Shown: positions 37,351 through 46,733, counted from the stretch's first letter. The stretch is 64,000 nucleotides of DNA from an uncultured Alphaproteobacteria bacterium (GCA_947258435.1 CAMYID010000023.1:62001-126000), one strand, 5' to 3'. The notes: generated by a model from the sequence alone, not told the origin. Translations and numbers: made by a program.

Positions 37351-37803
37351 ATGGCACCGCCAAAACCCAAAGGTTCGGGGTTTGGCCACTGGCTGGCAAA
37401 GCTCGGGACCCGACTTCACATTTTTCTCTACCGGTTGTCAGGCGGCAGAATTGGTGCCACCGCCTTTAACTCGCCTGTTATGCTGTTGGCAACGAAGGGG
37501 GCCAGAACCGGCAAGAAACGCACCGTCGCAATTCTCTATTTGAAGACGGATGACGGTTATGCAGTCGTTGCTTCCTATGGTGGCGCTGACAAGCATCCCG
37601 CCTGGTTTGTTAATTTGCGCACCAACCCAACTGCGGAAATTCAGACGGGATCACAAACCCACAAGGTCGCGCCACACATCGCAACCAGTGAAGAAAAAGC
37701 TGAATTATGGCCCAAACTGACCGCGATGTACCCCGATTATCAGCTTTATCAGGACCGCTCAGCACGTGATATTCCCGTCGTGATACTGCGACCGGTGAGC
37801 TGA
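37351..37803 (+). CDS. nitroreductase/deazaflavin-dependent (DDN-like) family protein
   Basis: A 150-residue split-barrel protein. Typical parts are FNSPVMLLATKGARTGKKRT, ILYLKTDDGYAVVASYGG and KHPAWFVNLRTNPTAEIQTG, matching the DDN-like family whose best-known members use coenzyme F420. F420 is uncommon in alphaproteobacteria, and nothing here shows F420 synthesis, so the cofactor could differ. The N-terminal helix may be membrane-associated, as in DDN. AGGTGG precedes the ATG. It follows the Amt-HK gene by 180 bp without clear coupling. Confidence 0.78.
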   Translation: MAPPKPKGSGFGHWLAKLGTRLHIFLYRLSGGRIGATAFNSPVMLLATKGARTGKKRTVAILYLKTDDGYAVVASYGGADKHPAWFVNLRTNPTAEIQTGSQTHKVAPHIATSEEKAELWPKLTAMYPDYQLYQDRSARDIPVVILRPVS

Positions 37804-38010
37804 CAATATAATGACATTCAAGCCGCGCGCGGGTCGCCCACTATCCATATTGGCTCTATCCGCAAAGTAAAACAGACAGCCAAATTCCGTAATTATTTAC
37901 AAATTTGCACTATCATCATCGTTGTTTTTGAGAAAAGCCGCCCGGTTTGCGTTCAGCGGCTTCATACAAGTCCGCCGCTTACCGGACATCCATCCAGGCA
38001 TTGAGTTTCC

Positions 38011-39417
38011 ATGTGGCGAAATAGACAATCCGCGGAGACAGACCGTCTGCCAAAATCCGTCAGCGCGGCTCAACTCACGCTACTGGCGGAAAGTCTTGGC
38101 AAGGATATGCTGATCGCCGTTGCGACGACGGCTCTACTGGGGCTTTATCTGATTCCCGGCGAGCCGCTTTGGCTGCAACTTTCAATCTGGATGGCAAGTT
38201 TCTGTCTCCTGGGAATCATGGGTGTTCCCCTTGCCCACTTCATCGAAAATGCCGTTAGGAACGAGCCACGGGTGAAGTCGGCAGAACGCCTCCTGACGGT
38301 TTATACAGGCCTGTTATGCACTTTATGGTCAAGCCTGATGCTGCTCTATTGGCAGGTGCATGAAATTGAGCGCGTTATCGTTATTTCCGCCCTCGTCGCG
38401 TTGGGGAACATCTCCGTCGCCACAACGCTGATACTCTATCGGCCTGCGATGGTCGTTGCCTTTTTCTGTATCAACCTTCCGATCCTTCTGAAATTGATGC
38501 TGTCGGGCATCATGGATCAAATCATCCTGGCCCTGTTGTTGACCGGGGCGGCGGCGTTTTTCTTTCGCGCCGGCTGGAGCGGCAACCGGCATCTCACCGA
38601 GGCGTTGACATTGCGGCATGAAAACCGACATCTGGTCGCAAAGCTCAACCACTCACTGGCAGAAGCGACGTACGCCAATGCCGCCAAGTCACGTTTCCTT
38701 GCAAGCGTCAGCCATCAGTTGCGGACACCGCTGAACGCCATCATCGGCTTCAGCGAACTGATTCAGCAGAAGGTGCATGGCCCGTTGGGAGATGACCGTT
38801 ATGACAATTACATCACCGACATTGTCGAAAGCAGCGACCGCCTGTTGGCCATGATCAATGACATACTCGATCTGACGAAGCTGGAAAGCGGCGAACTCGA
38901 ACCCATTGACGAACCGTTTCGGCTCCACGATGTGCTGCAACAGACGATCGACCAAAACACATCGCCTGCGCGGCATCGCGACATTACGCTTACCGTGGCA
39001 TCACCGGATTCGCCGATTGAGCTTCTTGGCGACAGAAAGCGCGTTATTCAGATTCTGACAGCGCTTTTATCGAACGCGATCAAGTTTTCCAGTCCGGGAC
39101 AGAAGGTCACAATCTCGGTACACTCGCGCGATAATGGTGATCTGGAAATCGCAGTAATCGATAGCGGCATCGGTATGAGTGCCGAGATGACCGGCCGCGT
39201 GCTGTCGCCATTTGAGAAGAACGACAAAAGCGGTACTCAGCTTGGCGCCATGGGGCTTGGCTTACCACTTGCCAAGGCACTGGCCGAACTGCAAGACGCC
39301 TCCATTGAAATAAGTTCCAATCAGGACAAGGGCACAATCGCCTGTCTGATATGGCCATCAGAAAAGATAATTGGTGATCCGGCTAGATGTCCCGCGCATG
39401 AAGCCGTATCGACTTGA
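38011..39417 (+). CDS. membrane sensor histidine kinase, PleC/DivJ-like core
   Basis: A 468-residue kinase. Residues 30-200 hold five or six hydrophobic segments (for example MLIAVATTALLGLYLI and VVAFFCINLPILLKLML) with little periplasmic sequence. A coiled linker leads to a HisKA domain with [20 protein letters not shown] (His about 235), then an ATPase domain with LLSNAIKF, DSGIGM and GAMGLGLPL. The residue after the phospho-His is Gln instead of Glu/Asp, which is unusual and may weaken autophosphorylation. The DHp domain closely resembles that of the Amt-HK gene upstream. No partner regulator is adjacent. Confidence 0.87.
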   Translation: MWRNRQSAETDRLPKSVSAAQLTLLAESLGKDMLIAVATTALLGLYLIPGEPLWLQLSIWMASFCLLGIMGVPLAHFIENAVRNEPRVKSAERLLTVYTGLLCTLWSSLMLLYWQVHEIERVIVISALVALGNISVATTLILYRPAMVVAFFCINLPILLKLMLSGIMDQIILALLLTGAAAFFFRAGWSGNRHLTEALTLRHENRHLVAKLNHSLAEATYANAAKSRFLASVSHQLRTPLNAIIGFSELIQQKVHGPLGDDRYDNYITDIVESSDRLLAMINDILDLTKLESGELEPIDEPFRLHDVLQQTIDQNTSPARHRDITLTVASPDSPIELLGDRKRVIQILTALLSNAIKFSSPGQKVTISVHSRDNGDLEIAVIDSGIGMSAEMTGRVLSPFEKNDKSGTQLGAMGLGLPLAKALAELQDASIEISSNQDKGTIACLIWPSEKIIGDPARCPAHEAVST

Positions 39418-39525
39418 CCCCCCCAATCTTGGCAGCAAAATCACTGCACCGAAAATCACTCCCGCAGATTGCCCCTCAGCGGCGGCATTCTACCTGACTT
39501 TACCGGGATCTGCGGTATAGTCAGG

Positions 39526-40233
39526 TCAGCGTCGGTAAACTGCACCTGCGACCCGTCTGCCCAACTGGCGGCTGACCAATTCCGATATCACCAATGCCCC
39601 GACGGCAAGCACAAGCGACAACAGCATAAGCCTGACGGCGGCAAAATCCTGACCCGGAATCTGCAATTGCGTATATAGCGCGAGGGGCAGTGTCCGCGTC
39701 TGGCCGGGTATATTTGCAGCAAACACAATTGTTGCCCCAAACTCCCCCAGGGCGCGGGCGAACGCCAATGTCAGCCCCGCGATCACGCCCGGCATTGCCA
39801 ATGGCAATGTGACTGTAAAAAAAATCCGCAAGGGCGAGGCACCAAGCGTCTGCGCCGCTGTTTCCAAGCGTTGGTCAATCAGTTCAATCGACAAACGAAT
39901 ACTGCGTACCAGTAGCGGAAACCCCATAACCCCAGCAGCAATCGCAGCCGCATACCAACTGAATGCGACAGATATGCCAAACTGATCGAAAAGCCATCCC
40001 CCCAACGGTCCCTGGCGGCTGAAGATAATCAGCAACAGGTAACCCACCACGACTGGCGGCGCGATAATTGGGAAATGCACAAGGACATCAAGAACAAGGC
40101 GGCCCGCAAACCGTCCGCGGGCCAAGGCAAATGCCACGACGACCCCTATCGGCAGGCTGACGGCAACCGCAACGGTTGCAACCTTCAGAGATAGCCTCAG
40201 CACTTCGATTTCAGCCGGGGTCAACGCAAACAT
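39526..40233 (-). CDS. modB: molybdate ABC transporter permease
   Basis: A 235-residue permease with five to six membrane segments. Evidence is LSLKVATVAVAVSLPIGVVV at the N-terminus, FPIIAPPVVVGYLLL, and the ABC-coupling loop ETAAQTLGASPLRIFFTVTL followed by LAFARALGEFGATIVFAANI, typical of ModB. It should move molybdate or tungstate with ModA and an ATPase. The start at 40233 gives the family N-terminus; an ATG at 40293 would add 20 residues. No modC follows: the next gene, 108 bp on, is convergent. A chemoreceptor gene lies between it and modA. Confidence 0.88.
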   Translation of the reverse strand: MFALTPAEIEVLRLSLKVATVAVAVSLPIGVVVAFALARGRFAGRLVLDVLVHFPIIAPPVVVGYLLLIIFSRQGPLGGWLFDQFGISVAFSWYAAAIAAGVMGFPLLVRSIRLSIELIDQRLETAAQTLGASPLRIFFTVTLPLAMPGVIAGLTLAFARALGEFGATIVFAANIPGQTRTLPLALYTQLQIPGQDFAAVRLMLLSLVLAVGALVISELVSRQLGRRVAGAVYRR

Positions 40234-40311
40234 AAGAGTGTCGTCTTTGCCTTGTCTTCGAAAATCCGCGCTGCGCGCGGATGCACTTGCCATACGGAGC
40301 CCGCACGCGCA

Positions 40312-40326
40312 GGACTATATTAGTCC
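40312..40326. promoter_or_regulatory. Palindrome upstream of modB
   Basis: GGACTA-TAT-TAGTCC has perfect 6-bp arms. It lies between the chemoreceptor stop and modB start, about 80 bp upstream of the preferred modB start. No T-run follows on either strand, so it is more likely an operator than a terminator. It does not match the ModE consensus I know. Confidence 0.35.
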
Positions 40327-40365
40327 GACGGGTATACCGCACTCAAATTGGGTGATGATTTTCTG

Positions 40366-42096
40366 CTACGCCGCCTTCAGCTGAATAAAAAACTGATCGA
40401 GTTCGCGACGGACAAGGTCACTTTGTTCGATCAGACCGGATACGGCATTTGCCAGCTGCAATGCGGATTCGTCGGTCTGATACGCCTCCGCCAGAACCTG
40501 CTTCAGTGCGTGATTTATTGCCTGATTACCTGACCCCAGCTGACCGACAGATGCGGCCACTGCCTGCACCGTGGTCATCTGCTGTTCAACCTGCTCGGCG
40601 ATGCGGTGCGCAAAATCGCCATTTTCACCCGCAATTTCGCGGATATTCGCGATTGCGCCAACAGCATCGGCAGAGCCTTTCTGAATTTCAGCCACAAGCA
40701 GGCCGATTTCGGACGTTGCCTCCGCAGTCTGCCCGGCAAGGTTCTTGACTTCCGACGCTACGATAGCAAAGCCCCGACCGGCCTCCCCTGCGCGCGCGGC
40801 CTCGATCGTCGCATTCAGCGCAAGCAGATTGGTGCGATCGGAAATCTCCGCAATCAGGCTGAGAACATCACCGATTTTGACGGCAGAGGCATCGAGTTGC
40901 GCCAGAACCGCACTCATTTCCGTCGCAGCGCCTTCTGCCCTGCCGGTGCCATGGATCGATTGCTTTGCCCCCTCCCCGATCGTTTGTGCCGAACGCGACA
41001 GCGCGTCACACACAGTGGCGACATGATCGACCATTTTTCGGGCCTCCCGGGCAGTTTGCGTAACCTCACCTGCCCGGCTTTTCGTATTTTCAGCAGATTG
41101 TGACAAACGCCCTGACGTTTCGGACAGATGGGTGCCTGACTGCGCGAGTTGTTGCAAAACTTCGCTCATCACCAGATCAAGCTGTGCGGACAAGCCGCTG
41201 ACCCGTTCAATACGCTGCTCGGTTTCCTTTTTCTGGCATGCCTGAACCGCGGCCAACTGCTTTGCCTCTGTGGCATGCCGCTCAAAAACGGTCAGGTTAC
41301 GGGCGATTTCGCCAAGCTCATCGTGAATATGATGCATTTGCTCATAGCTTGCCGGTCGCCCCGCTGCAATTTCGCTGATTGCCCTGCTAAGCATCTTGAT
41401 GCGCTCAGCCAATCCGCGGCCGATCCACCAGGCAAACCCGACGGAAAGCACCAACCCGGCAAGCGAGGCGGCAATAAAAACAACCCACCCCATTCGCAGC
41501 CAGTCAGCCGTTCTGTCGCGCACCATATCATTACGCGCATTCAACTCATTCCGGATTTGATACATTGATGCCAGCAAGGTGTCATAAAGTTCATCCGTCA
41601 CCTGAATATCGCGCATTGCCCTGGCAGATCCGAACGAAGCAAGATCCGCCACCTTCATTGCCTTTTCACTGTACTTGGCAATTTCCGGTTCAATGCCTTT
41701 CAGTTGTGCAAGGATGACCTTATCCTGAACATGGCCGACCAGATTACCATGCTGCGTGTGCAACGCATCGAGTGCTGTCTCAATGGCTGCAGTCAGACCC
41801 ATGATGTCCACCTGCGCTCCATTGGTCAGGCTGGATGTGTTGGTTGCCTGTGCCGTCAGCCGGTATAATACCCCATGGGCCTTGGTGAGGGTTGCGCTCA
41901 GGCTGCTTGCGGCCGCTGCGACTTGCTCGGACCGCTCGATTTTCCGCATGGCGCTGTCGGTCTTAACAGCAAGAAATGCAGCGCCACAGATAAGACTGAC
42001 CAGGGTAAGCCCACCGATTGCCGACCCCAGGCAGGCTTTCCAACTGACAGAGATTCCTTGAATTTTTCCCCCGGAAACTTTCGCCAGAATACGCAT
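40366..42096 (-). CDS. methyl-accepting chemotaxis protein
   Basis: A 576-residue transmembrane chemoreceptor starting at 42096, where AGGGGA lies upstream. TM1 is near residues 19-42 ([20 protein letters not shown]), a helical periplasmic domain of about 150 residues follows, TM2 is [20 protein letters not shown], then a HAMP domain and the signalling hairpin with the conserved tip [20 protein letters not shown]. It senses an unknown ligand and controls CheA. It lies between modA and modB on the same strand, which raises the idea of sensing linked to molybdate. The upstream region carries phased CtrA-like half sites. Confidence 0.92.
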   Translation of the reverse strand: MRILAKVSGGKIQGISVSWKACLGSAIGGLTLVSLICGAAFLAVKTDSAMRKIERSEQVAAAASSLSATLTKAHGVLYRLTAQATNTSSLTNGAQVDIMGLTAAIETALDALHTQHGNLVGHVQDKVILAQLKGIEPEIAKYSEKAMKVADLASFGSARAMRDIQVTDELYDTLLASMYQIRNELNARNDMVRDRTADWLRMGWVVFIAASLAGLVLSVGFAWWIGRGLAERIKMLSRAISEIAAGRPASYEQMHHIHDELGEIARNLTVFERHATEAKQLAAVQACQKKETEQRIERVSGLSAQLDLVMSEVLQQLAQSGTHLSETSGRLSQSAENTKSRAGEVTQTAREARKMVDHVATVCDALSRSAQTIGEGAKQSIHGTGRAEGAATEMSAVLAQLDASAVKIGDVLSLIAEISDRTNLLALNATIEAARAGEAGRGFAIVASEVKNLAGQTAEATSEIGLLVAEIQKGSADAVGAIANIREIAGENGDFAHRIAEQVEQQMTTVQAVAASVGQLGSGNQAINHALKQVLAEAYQTDESALQLANAVSGLIEQSDLVRRELDQFFIQLKAA

Positions 42097-42174
42097 TACA
42101 TTCCCCTGAAGCTTCGACAAACTACCGGCTTCAATTACCGCCCCTTATTGATGAACAGGGTGCGCGCGCACGGG

Positions 42175-42200
42175 TTAATGGCTGCTAAATCGGATGTTAA
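42175..42200 (-). promoter_or_regulatory. Three phased CtrA-like half sites upstream of the chemoreceptor
   Basis: TTAA-N7-TAAA-N7-TTAA: two overlapping sites each differ by one base from the CtrA consensus TTAA-N7-TTAA, with half sites 11 bp apart. They lie about 80-105 bp upstream of the chemoreceptor start. CtrA control of chemotaxis genes is common in alphaproteobacteria. Confidence 0.5.
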
Positions 42201-42276
42201 ACTTATGTGACAGAGTTTCTATGAACAGTGTTGCGAATAGCCTGATTCCCATGCCTTGCGGGCATCAAATAACCAA

Positions 42277-43167
42277 CTATTCGACCAGCATAAATCCGTG
42301 TGACACGAATATTTTTCCTGCTTGTGGCGTTCGCAGGAACGCTCCTAAACGCCGTGCCTCATCAGGCTGCGGATTATGTATATATGCCAACGGATAAATT
42401 ACTGGCTCATGCAGTCTGGAAGGGATGGCTGAAACATGGCGAACGCCCAGTTCGCGGCCCGCCCGGGCATCACTTTCATAAACAAATCCAAACCCCACAT
42501 CGCAATTCGCCACCCAATTCAGGGCGACGACCACATTTTCCGCATAGACAGCCTGCCCTGCCACCGCATCCCATTGCCCCACTGCCTGCAGACTTTGCCG
42601 CGCATATTCACCCGCGGGCACACTGTCAGGCGTGCCAAGGGCAAATTTCTCCCCCGTCTGAAGAGCCTTGGCAAGCGTCTGACGCAACATGGGGACAGTG
42701 CCGCGCAAAGACGGTTCTTTCGGCCACTCCAGCATGCAGGGCGATGCAACAAAGGCCAACCGGTTGCGCAGCAAGGGCTTGTTATCGCCAATCAGCCCGG
42801 GGTAGTTGTCAGACAGATAGTCAACCCAGCGGCTGTTGGCCGACAGAAATAATGCCGCTGGCGCACCCTGCGCGATTTGCCGCGCCAACGCAGCCGATCC
42901 GCCATAAACCGGTACGACCTCAAGCGACAACTCATCGCTGGCGAGGGGCAGCACATCTGCAAGTGCCGGTTGCATACTGGCGGCCGCATAAAAATATACA
43001 GCTTTGCGATCTCCGGCCGTTGCGGTTTCCGCTGTCACAATCGACAGCGTGAACGAGAGGCTCCACAAGACAACAAACCGCCATTTTGCGATCGACGCAA
43101 ATCGAACGGCAGCCCGCTGATCAAACAGCAGGCAAAAAATTTTTCTGTTGGCAGGCGGGGTTAACAT
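42277..43167 (-). CDS. modA: periplasmic molybdate-binding protein
   Basis: A 296-residue binding protein. A hydrophobic segment near residues 30-50 (RFVVLWSLSFTLSIVTAETA) acts as signal peptide, leaving an unusually long N-terminal stretch. The mature part has VYFYAAASMQPALADVLPLA, VYGGSAALARQIAQGAPAAL, and FALGTPDSVPAGEYARQSLQ, all ModA hallmarks for oxyanion binding. It captures molybdate in the periplasm for ModB. modB is 2 kb away beyond a chemoreceptor gene and no modC is present. It is divergent from aapJ, and an inverted repeat lies in the shared region. Confidence 0.87.
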   Translation of the reverse strand: MLTPPANRKIFCLLFDQRAAVRFASIAKWRFVVLWSLSFTLSIVTAETATAGDRKAVYFYAAASMQPALADVLPLASDELSLEVVPVYGGSAALARQIAQGAPAALFLSANSRWVDYLSDNYPGLIGDNKPLLRNRLAFVASPCMLEWPKEPSLRGTVPMLRQTLAKALQTGEKFALGTPDSVPAGEYARQSLQAVGQWDAVAGQAVYAENVVVALNWVANCDVGFGFVYESDARAGRELGVRHVSAIPSRLHEPVIYPLAYIHNPQPDEARRLGAFLRTPQAGKIFVSHGFMLVE

Positions 43168-43215
43168 TGTAACATTCCAGCAGCATCACGGCGATTTCGA
43201 ATGCGAAACCAGAGA

Positions 43216-43243
43216 GATACCACATTTGGCAATATGTCGTATC
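43216..43243. promoter_or_regulatory. Inverted repeat between modA and aapJ
   Basis: GATACCACAT and ATGTCGTATC match as an inverted repeat in nine of ten positions around an 8-bp spacer. A further GTATC follows at 43249. It is 49 bp from the modA start and 39 bp from the aapJ start, a suitable place to control one or both genes. The sequence is not the E. coli ModE box. Confidence 0.5.
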
Positions 43244-43281
43244 GCGCCGTATCAGAGAACTGCACGTAAGGAGTCCGGCCA

Positions 43282-44295
43282 ATGAAATTTCGTTATCTGA
43301 TGACAGCCTTTTTGGGGGCAAGCTGCTTTGCATCTGCGGCGATGGCGGCCACACTCGAAGACGTAAAAAGCAAGGGGTATGTCCAATGCGGCGTCAGCCA
43401 GGGCCTTCCTGGCTTTTCCAACCCCGATGATGCAGGCGACTGGCAGGGCATTGATGTGGATGTCTGCCGTGCGGTCGCTGCCGCGATCTTTGGCGATGCC
43501 GACAAAGTGAAATACACGCCCCTGTCGGCGAAGGAACGGTTTACCGCCCTGCAATCTGGCGAGGTTGATTTGCTTTCGCGCAATACAACCTGGACTGCCA
43601 CCCGCGATACGGCTCTGGGCCTGGATTTCACGGGCGTCAATTATTATGACGGGCAAGGATTTCTTGTACGTCGCAGTCTGGGGATAAAAAGCGCGCTGGA
43701 ACTGAATGGCGCTGCGGTCTGCACAAATACGGGCACGACAACCGAACTGAATGTCGCCGATTATTTCCGGGCCAACGACATGGAATATGAGGTTGTTGCG
43801 TTTGAAAAGGCGGATGAAGTGGTCGCGGCCTATGATGCCGGGCGCTGCGACGTCTATACGACCGATCAGTCAGCGCTTTATGCAAACCGCCTGAAGATGG
43901 AAAATGCGGATGAGCATGTGGTGCTGCCCGAAATCATCTCGAAAGAACCGCTCGGTCCGGTTGTGCGCCAGGGGGATGATCAGTGGGCGGATATTGTGGC
44001 CTGGTCACTTCATGCCATGGTGAATGCAGAAGAGCTGGGCGTAAGCTCCGCCAATATTGCTGATATGCGCAAATCGACAAACCCTGCAATTCGCCGCCTG
44101 TTGGGTATTGAAGGCACGTTCGGCGAGAATCTGGGCGTGTCGAACATGTGGGCCGATCACATCGTAAGCCAGGTTGGCAATTATGGCGAAAGCTTTGACC
44201 GCAATGTCGGCAAAGACAGCCCGCTTGAGATTACCCGCGGACTGAACGCGCTGTGGTCAAACGGCGGCATCATGTACGCGCCGCCGATCCGCTAG
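43282..44295 (+). CDS. aapJ: general amino-acid ABC transporter, periplasmic binding protein
   Basis: A 337-residue binding protein. It has a signal peptide ending near FASAAMAATLEDV, then VKSKGYVQCGVSQGLPGFSN, WQGIDVDVCRAVAAAIFG, LSRNTTWTATRDTALGLDF and YEVVAFEKADEVVAAYDAGR, all typical of AapJ. It captures a broad range of L-amino acids in the periplasm. AAGGAG lies nine bases before the ATG. First gene of aapJQMP. Confidence 0.96.
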   Translation: MKFRYLMTAFLGASCFASAAMAATLEDVKSKGYVQCGVSQGLPGFSNPDDAGDWQGIDVDVCRAVAAAIFGDADKVKYTPLSAKERFTALQSGEVDLLSRNTTWTATRDTALGLDFTGVNYYDGQGFLVRRSLGIKSALELNGAAVCTNTGTTTELNVADYFRANDMEYEVVAFEKADEVVAAYDAGRCDVYTTDQSALYANRLKMENADEHVVLPEIISKEPLGPVVRQGDDQWADIVAWSLHAMVNAEELGVSSANIADMRKSTNPAIRRLLGIEGTFGENLGVSNMWADHIVSQVGNYGESFDRNVGKDSPLEITRGLNALWSNGGIMYAPPIR

Positions 44296-44347
44296 AAACT
44301 TGCCAATTACAGCTCATTCGGCATTTGCCCGGGAGTAGTGCTCAAGC

Positions 44348-45535
44348 ATGTCTCATCCTTCAGCACCGCGATCCGGGGCGACAAGCTGGCGTAACGACCC
44401 AAGGATCAGAGCCTTGTTTTTCCAGGCTCTGGTCCTTGGCAGTTTTGGACTTTTCGTCTGGTTTATCGTGGATAACACGATCACAAACCTTGAAAAGCAG
44501 AACATTGCGTCAGGCTTTGACTTTATGTCGACAACCGCAGGTTTCGGCATTGTTCAGTCCCTGATCGACTATTCCGAAGAGGCAAGCTATGGCCGGGCAT
44601 TTCTTGTCGCCCTGCTTAACACCCTGCTTGTATCCGCACTGGGTATTTTCTTTGCCACAATCATCGGTTTTCTGATTGGTATCGCGCGCCTGTCGCCAAA
44701 TTGGCTGCTTTCCCGGCTTGCTGCTGTATACATCGAAACATTCCGCAACATTCCGCTGCTTCTGCAAATTCTGTTCTGGTATATCGCCGTCCTGTCCAAC
44801 CTGCCCGGTCCGCGCAACAGTCTGATGCTATGGGGCGATGCGGGGGCCCTGAACAGCCGCGGGCTGTATCTGCCCGCGCCTGTACCACAGGATGGCGCAG
44901 GCTTTGTTGTTGCAGCCCTTCTGGTCGCTGTCGCAATCATATTCGGATTGCGGCACTGGGCGCGACGCCGGCAACTTGAAACCGGCCAGCAATTTCCGCT
45001 TTTCCGGGTGGGGTGCGGAATCCTGATCAGCCTGCCGCTTGTCGTTCTTCTATTGACCGGCATCCCTTACACCGCCGAGATCCCCGAACTGCGCGGGTTC
45101 AATTATCGCGGCGGTATCCGGCTGATTCCGGAGCTAATGGCATTGGTCATCGCACTTGCAATCTATACGGCGGCCTTTATCGCGGAAATTGTCCGCGCCG
45201 GCATCCAATCGGTAAGCTGGGGTCAGAGCGAAGCAGCAATGGCGCTTGGTCTGCGCCCGGGGGTTACCCTGCGGCTGATCATCATTCCGCAGGCCATGCG
45301 GGTAATCATTCCACCTTTGACGAGCCAGTATCTCAACCTGACCAAGAATTCGTCACTCGCCGCCGCGATGGCTTACCCCGAACTGACGTCGGTTTTCGCC
45401 GGCACGGTGCTTAACCAGACCGGCCAGGCTATTGAGGTTCTTGGCATCACAATGGCTGTCTATCTTTCCATCAGCCTTCTCACCTCGTTGGCGATGAACT
45501 GGTACAATGCCCGAAATGCATTGGTTGAACGCTGA
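44348..45535 (+). CDS. aapQ: general amino-acid ABC transporter, permease AapQ
   Basis: A 395-residue inner-membrane permease of the polar amino-acid family. It has a long N-terminal part with the segment TTAGFGIVQSLIDYSEEASY, the helix LGIFFATIIGFLIGIARLSP, YIETFRNIPLLLQILFWYI, an inserted middle region, and the coupling loop SEAAMALGLRPGVTLRLIII. It forms the channel with AapM. It lies 52 bp after aapJ and one base before aapM. Confidence 0.96.
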   Translation: MSHPSAPRSGATSWRNDPRIRALFFQALVLGSFGLFVWFIVDNTITNLEKQNIASGFDFMSTTAGFGIVQSLIDYSEEASYGRAFLVALLNTLLVSALGIFFATIIGFLIGIARLSPNWLLSRLAAVYIETFRNIPLLLQILFWYIAVLSNLPGPRNSLMLWGDAGALNSRGLYLPAPVPQDGAGFVVAALLVAVAIIFGLRHWARRRQLETGQQFPLFRVGCGILISLPLVVLLLTGIPYTAEIPELRGFNYRGGIRLIPELMALVIALAIYTAAFIAEIVRAGIQSVSWGQSEAAMALGLRPGVTLRLIIIPQAMRVIIPPLTSQYLNLTKNSSLAAAMAYPELTSVFAGTVLNQTGQAIEVLGITMAVYLSISLLTSLAMNWYNARNALVER

Positions 45536-45536
45536 T

Positions 45537-46709
45537 ATGAACGACGATACTTCCAGGCCTGTGGCAGGCGGAAAGAACAGCGCGCAGAACCTCCGGTTTG
45601 TGCGCGAAGAATTCCTTGCCGAAGAACCTGCCCCCGTATCGACAGTCGGCATTTCGGGCTGGATGCGGATTAATCTGTTTTCATCGCCGCTCAACATCAT
45701 TCTTACCGCATTCAGTCTTTATCTTGTTTGGCTGATTGTCCCGCCTGTCATCGAATGGGCGTTTATCAACGCAATCTGGGAGGGCGAGGACCGCAATGCC
45801 TGCCTGGTCGACAATGCGGGCGCATGCTGGGCATTTATCGATGCAAAGTTCGGGCAGATTATTTACGGGCGCTACACCATTGATGAACGTTGGCGTGTCG
45901 ATCTTGTATATCTGATCGGTGCCGGCGCGCTCATCCCATTACTTTTTGAGAAAATGCCTGGCCGCCGCTACCTCGCACTCTTTCTCATTCTCATTTACCC
46001 GGTCTTCGCATTTGTCCTTCTGACGGGTGGAAACTTCGGCCTGCCGCATGTGGAGACCGCCTTGTGGGGCGGCCTGCTTGTAACGCTTGTGGTAGCGGTT
46101 GTGGGCATTGTCGCATCACTCCCATTGGGGATTCTGCTGGCACTCGGGCGGCGCTCAGACATGCCAGTGGTGCGCATGTTCTGCATCGGATTTATCGAGC
46201 TGTGGCGCGGGGTCCCGCTGATTACCGTGCTGTTTATGGCCAGCGTCATGCTGCCGCTGTTTCTGCCTGAAGGCGTGAATTTCGACAAGCTGATCCGGGT
46301 CTTGATCGGCGTGGCACTGTTTTCGTCGGCCTATATGGCAGAAGTTGTGCGCGGTGGATTGCAGGCCATCCCGCGCGGCCAGTATGAAGCGGCGCATGCG
46401 CTGGGACTGAGCTACTGGCAATCCATGGGGTTTATCATCCTCCCCCAGGCGCTGCGGATGGTTATTCCGGGTATTGTGAACACCTTCATCGGATTGTTTA
46501 AGGATACGACCCTTGTACTGATTGTCGGACTGTTCGATCTTCTGGGTATTATTCAACTGAACTTTACAGACCCCAACTGGTCCACCCCGCAGACCGCGGC
46601 AACCGGCTATGCATTTGCCGGGCTGATTTTCTGGGCGTTCTGCTTTGGCATGTCGCGCTACAGCATTCGCGTGGAAAACAAACTGAATGAGGGAACACGC
46701 CGTGCATGA
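45537..46709 (+). CDS. aapM: general amino-acid ABC transporter, permease AapM
   Basis: A 390-residue permease paralogous to AapQ. Marks are VSTVGISGWMRINLFSSPLN, LWGGLLVTLVVAVVGIVASL, FIELWRGVPLITVLFMASVM, and the ATPase-coupling loop YEAAHALGLSYWQSMGFIIL. The start at 45537 begins one base after the aapQ stop; ATGs at 45507 and 45516 would overlap aapQ. The N-terminus is Asp/Ser-rich and cytosolic. Confidence 0.95.
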   Translation: MNDDTSRPVAGGKNSAQNLRFVREEFLAEEPAPVSTVGISGWMRINLFSSPLNIILTAFSLYLVWLIVPPVIEWAFINAIWEGEDRNACLVDNAGACWAFIDAKFGQIIYGRYTIDERWRVDLVYLIGAGALIPLLFEKMPGRRYLALFLILIYPVFAFVLLTGGNFGLPHVETALWGGLLVTLVVAVVGIVASLPLGILLALGRRSDMPVVRMFCIGFIELWRGVPLITVLFMASVMLPLFLPEGVNFDKLIRVLIGVALFSSAYMAEVVRGGLQAIPRGQYEAAHALGLSYWQSMGFIILPQALRMVIPGIVNTFIGLFKDTTLVLIVGLFDLLGIIQLNFTDPNWSTPQTAATGYAFAGLIFWAFCFGMSRYSIRVENKLNEGTRRA

Positions 46710-46733
46710 ACCGGCAGGCAAAACGAGGCGGAG

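Noticed and set aside
43168-43281. A molybdenum-cofactor riboswitch upstream of modA
   Set aside because: The region is too short for the large aptamer and shared with aapJ; it is better explained by an inverted-repeat operator.
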